Below, one piece after another: positions 59,996-64,000 of a stretch of 64,000 nt of DNA. The notes beneath the pieces were generated by a model. The model was not told the DNA's origin. It made no database searches and saw only the letters and a list, made by a program, of their open reading frames with translations. The first letter of the stretch is position 1; each line of letters opens with the position of its first letter. The translations under genes and the position numbers were made by a program. Origin of the DNA: Promerops cafer (taxonomy: Eukaryota > Chordata > Aves > Passeriformes > Nectariniidae); the NCBI GenBank assembly GCA_013398275.1, contig VZSE01011451.1, forward strand, positions 107,097-171,096. The letters are read 5' to 3'.

Positions 59996-60049
59996 GGAAT
60001 CACAGGATCGACTGGGTTGGAAGGGACCTTAAAAATCATCTCATTCATC
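59996..60049 (-). mobile_element. CR1 LINE 3' terminus, J-like (left arm)
   Basis: Reversed terminus only, ending at 'aaaatcatctcattc', where the opposed + copy begins. Confidence 0.88.
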
Positions 60050-60197
60050 CCTGGAAATGTCCAAGGCAAGGTTGGATGGGGCTTGGAGCAGCCTGTGATA
60101 GTGCAGGGTATCCCTGCCCATGGCAGAGGAGTATAATGAGATGGGTTTTAAGGCCCCCTCCAACCCAAACCATTCTGATTTCATGATTCTCTGTCTC
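60050..60197 (+). mobile_element. CR1 LINE 3' end, J-like (right arm)
   Basis: 'atccctggaaatgtccaagg' through 'ccaaaccattctgatttcat'. Together with the left arm it forms a palindrome-like pair with both 3' ends facing outward. Confidence 0.92.
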
Positions 60198-60634
60198 TAT
60201 ACCTGGATCAGCTCTGCTGTTAAAATTCCAGAAACATAAAGTAAGCCAACCAAACAACAGTAAAAAAAAAAAATAAAATTCACTCCTTCCCACATTAAAC
60301 GAAACAGATTGATCCAAGCACTGGAACATCTCACCACCCAGAAAAACCTTTCATACCTAAAAAACAAAACAGAAAAAAAAATTAAATAAACAGCAATGCT
60401 CAAATCTTAACTAAACCATTATTGATCAATTAAAGCTTAAATGGTGAAATAAAAAGAGGATGTTCAGAGATCACTGATGGGGTGGCAGAGCTCATCCCAC
60501 CAAAGGTTCAATGTCTGAGGTGCAGATCCAGTCAAAGCTGGAGCCAAAAGGTCAGGATTTCTAGGAGAGGACACATGGCAGTGTCAGTGACTGTGAGGGA
60601 GCCAAGACCAGCAGCTCTGACTGGGCACCTCACT
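60198..60634. other. Unique AT-rich noncoding sequence
   Basis: A-rich stretches at 60261-60280 and 60357-60400. No gene recognised. Confidence 0.5.
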
Positions 60635-60822
60635 TGGAATCACTGAAACATTAAAATGGAAAAATCTTTCAGGTCATCGAGTTCCCCCAGCACTGCCAGG
60701 ACCACCACTGACCCTTGTCCCCAAGTGCCACATCCACATGGCTTTGAAATCCCTCCAGGGATGGTGATTCCACCATGGGCAGCCTGTTCCAGTCCCTGAG
60801 CACCCTTTCAGTGAAGGAACAG
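60635..60822 (-). mobile_element. CR1 LINE, D/E-like
   Basis: Worn 3' end, then 'cttgtccccaagtgccacat' and 'gggcagcctgttccagtccc'. 'cttccctg' before the last block is lost. Confidence 0.9.
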
Positions 60823-61954
60823 ATAAATGAAGTCAGCTGGAATAAAAAATCCCAGCAGTGTAAATTAACCATTCCGAAGCCTTTGAGAAAATAATTGTAC
60901 AGTTGGGTGCCAATAGATTGGTAATTACACCTTAAACTGGGACAGGAGTTGGGATTTCTGGTTTGGGATGAGATCCTTCCACACTCAGTGCTCCCTTTGT
61001 GCTGCTAAAAGGATGCTGGTAACTGATCAACCCAGAGCTTCAGGAGAAATAGTCTACTTTGAGGTGTAAATCAGCTCTTACACTGCAATCTACAAATTAT
61101 TCTGCTGGATAAAAAGCACAAAAAATTAAGTACAAAGAGGCTCAATCACCTCAAATAACGATCAGCCATAACTGGATACATTATAGCACAGACATGTGTC
61201 TGCTCTGTTAAATATTAATTTAAATGGACACATTTTAGAAGACATATAATAGGGATAAGCACTTTTTGTTAAAGGAAAGCAACTCCTGTTAGTAAGAAAG
61301 GAACAGCTCAGAGGAGAGCAGAACGAAGGGTTTCAAGCAAGAACAGTCCAAGGATAAGAAAAATACAGGTACAGTAACTGGATACAATTATATGCATGTA
61401 CACGTGCACTCAGGGCAGCTTTTCTATTTGATTCCTTAAAATCTTGAATTGCAAGCCAAGTAAGATAATACATTGCTGATCTCCAGATCTGTGAGATCAT
61501 TCAGCTTTACAAGATGACTCCAGTATGGAGTAACACTGAGCTAAAACACACATGGAGCTGAAACCAGCCCAGCTTTGGCTGCAACTCGAGGACACGTCAG
61601 CAGCTGCCACTGCAAAATGTGCAGAGAGCTCTCTCCAAGCTTCAGACACACCCCCCAAATAAATCCTGTGCCAAAACACAGCAAATACTCTCTGTCAGAG
61701 ACCAAGCTGTAAAGCTGTTTGGCTTTTTCTTTTGCCTCCTTAAGTTCCAGCTTGAGGAGTGCTTGGGAATGCTCTGACACAGGAAGGGAAATACCAGCCC
61801 GAGCATGTGCCCACCTTGTTTCCTCCACTGGTGGTATTATGATATTATGGTATTATTATATTATTGTATATACATTTTCTGGTGATAATTTACTGAGAAA
61901 TTTGGTACATTTGCCAATTACCTGTCAACACAAAACTTTATTTCATTCTTAGTT
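60823..61954. other. Unique AT-rich noncoding sequence
   Basis: Contains a TAT-type low-complexity tract at 61834-61873. No exon recognised. Confidence 0.45.
61834..61873. repeat. TAT-type low-complexity tract
   Basis: Repeated 'tattatgata' and 'tattat' words without strict periodicity. Confidence 0.7.
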
Positions 61955-62130
61955 ATGGAATCATAGAACTACAAAATTATAGAATCAGGGAATGGTTGGG
62001 TTGGAAGGGACCTTAAAGATCATCCAGTGCCACCCCCTGCCATGGGCAGGGACACCTCCCACTACCCCAGGCTGCTCCAAGCCCTGTCCAACCTGGCCTT
62101 GGACACTTCCAGGGTAGCCACAACTTCTCA
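61955..62130 (-). mobile_element. CR1 LINE 3' end, J-like, with long tail
   Basis: Three reversed tail-like units ('ggaatcatagaact', 'aaattatagaatc', 'agggaatgg') precede the standard blocks. 'gatccaggg' is deleted in the 'cttccaggg/tagccaca' junction. Confidence 0.93.
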
Positions 62131-63476
62131 TGCAATTTTTGGCTTTGTACAATGGTGCCTAAACTCCCCTCTGCTCCCAAAGCACTTTTGGAGGGAATTA
62201 TGGGAACCCAGGAGGATTTGCAAGAGGAAACCCCATGGAAAAGGAAAGAGAGGCTTTGCAAAGCAGCAGAAGTTGTGCCTGAAGACAAGAACAGAAGAGT
62301 GACAGCACAGTGACAGAAGCCTTTCTTTGTCTCATTACCATTTAGTTGGAAGTTTTGCAGAGCGCTGGTCTCCTACAGCTCCTTCTATGATGGAATCAGG
62401 GGATGTCAAAATAACCCCAATTCTGCCTTAATGCTTCGTTCTCTTTGGTTTAAGCTAAAAACAAACACACACATGGATGATTATGGAATGCAAAACACAA
62501 GAAAATGAAAATAATGGGGTTTTTGCAAGATTCTGAATTATCATGAATGGTGAAAACAAATATAAACAAAGGACAAAAATGCTTTATCTTAAACGATGGG
62601 TATAATGTACATACATTAAAATATATATACACTGAAATAATGGGATGAACATAACAGGTAAGAAACCACGTTGTGTTTGCAACAGATGATAGAAATGAAC
62701 AGAAATCTGCTTACAGGAACTGAAAACATGCTGCCACGGTGTAGTCCTGACTTTTTTCACCACTCACCCAGCTGCATTTACCATCACCTCAGCTACAAAC
62801 AGCACATCTGGGGAGGGAAAGGGATTATTAGGGGCTCCTCTGTCATCCCGAATTACCTGCCCCGTGTGTGTACACAAGCTTAAACATTCAAAGGAATCTG
62901 CCTCCAAGAAAAGTCATCTTTATTGTCATTGTCCCCAATTTCACGGCCAGACCAGCGACACAGCCCGGCTGTGTGTCAGCACAGCCCCCAGTCTGAGGAA
63001 TCCACACTGACACGACAAGAACTAATCCTATTATTTCCTTAACAGCATCTGAATAGGCATTTTCCAAGTCCTGCTTCTTATTGTAAGTTTAACCCGTGTG
63101 TTAATTCTCTTACTGAGATCTCAAGCTGCTTTCTCTAGAATCGGGGATTTAGGGGAATCAAATCCCTTCTATTCAATTTGCTACTTAAGAGACAAACCTT
63201 TCAAAATTAAACTTGCAGGCTGTTTGCTTGAAAAACATCGCTTCTCTTTCCAAGGAAAATATCTCTAAAACCTGTTTTAAGCACAGAGAGAGGTTTTTAC
63301 CACATCTCAAGTTTAAACCTGACAGCAGCTGCCTTGAAGTAAGAACCAGGAGGGCAGAAATTCATTGGAGGAAAGATTTTCAGTTTATTTTAATACCAAT
63401 TTGATGAGTGAGCAACCAAGCAGTGCTTTATTTGAGTAAATTATTTCCTATTATTGTGATTCTCCTCCAGTAAACC
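62131..63476. other. Unique AT-rich noncoding sequence
   Basis: 62440-62650 is AT-rich with a short TA run near 62620. No gene recognised. Confidence 0.45.
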
Positions 63477-63642
63477 ACAATCACAGAGTGGTTTGGGTTG
63501 GAAGGGATCTTAAAGGCCATTTTGTTCCAACTCCCTGTCATGGGCAGGGACACCTTCCATAATCCCAGGTTGTTCCAAATCCCATCACACGTGACCTTGG
63601 ACACTTCCAGGGATCCAGGGCAGCCACAGCTTCTCTGGGCAA
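63477..63642 (-). mobile_element. CR1 LINE 3' end, J-like
   Basis: 'acaatcacagagtggtttgg' through 'cacagcttctctgggcaata'. Confidence 0.93.
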
Positions 63643-64000
63643 TATTCAAAGGTCATCACGTGGGGAAAGACCTGGGTGAAGCCCAACTCCTCGCAGACAC
63701 TTCTTGTGGCTGAAAAAATTTGTGAGCACATCATGCTCGGGGGAGTTTTCCTCTCTGTAATCAAATAATAAGCTCTAAAGCCCCATGAAAATAAACACCT
63801 CACTCTACACACACACAGACACTTTCTGTGCTTTCCAGCAAAGCCACAACAACAGATTTGCTGTGGGTCTGCAGGAACTTATAGGTAGTGTATTAAATAT
63901 TGATTGAAAATAAATCCAAATAATTAGGCTTAAATTTTAATACCCGTGTACGTTTCTCTATAATTCATCGCGAATGGCATTTTCTGAGGTTCCACGAGAA
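63643..64000. other. Unique noncoding sequence to the window end
   Basis: AT-rich from 63880. Nothing recognised. Confidence 0.5.

Overview
The window looks like nuclear DNA of a bird, most probably a passerine. About 54 fragments of the avian LINE CR1 cover roughly 12 kb (about a fifth) of it, by hand count. Most copies have the form I associate from memory with the passerine CR1-J2 group; the rest resemble older CR1-Y/D/E-type and CR1-C/F-type copies. Two related solo LTRs, AT-rich and short-unit simple repeats, long runs of A or T, and a few CpG-rich islands complete a normal vertebrate noncoding landscape. There is no bacterial operon structure, no CRISPR array, and no tRNA or rRNA that I can recognise.

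I could not identify any protein-coding gene with confidence. The longer open frames lie over CR1 sequence, over a minisatellite, or in GC-rich stretches where stops are rare, and none shows a recognisable protein family. Two exon-like segments on the + strand are recorded as low-confidence candidates: about 21359-21579, behind a duplicated pyrimidine tract, and 30150-30207, with good acceptor and donor signals. CpG islands at about 17590-18260 and 12965-13290 are the best candidate promoter regions.

Layout: 1-690 ends in a solo LTR. 690-12.7 kb is unique DNA with scattered CR1 copies, including one broken by a single N at 8536. 12.9-13.3 kb is a small CpG island. 15.5-16.2 kb is an inverted CR1 pair. 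17.6-18.3 kb is the main CpG island. 19.4-19.8 kb is a cluster of simple repeats. 21.2-21.8 kb is CpG-rich with an exon-like segment. A second solo LTR lies at 25.6 kb. 28.9-41.5 kb is dense in CR1. At 45546-45942 lies a very regular 23-bp minisatellite (17 units) with a 69-bp higher-order period. From 46 kb to the end, CR1 copies alternate with unique DNA, with a palindromic CR1 pair at 60.0-60.2 kb.

By my count about 38 CR1 fragments lie on the - strand and 16 on the +. LINEs in introns are usually biased to the antisense strand, so this excess would fit a gene transcribed on the + strand across the region. That is inference only. I found no sign of a new biological system; the most distinctive local structure is the minisatellite.
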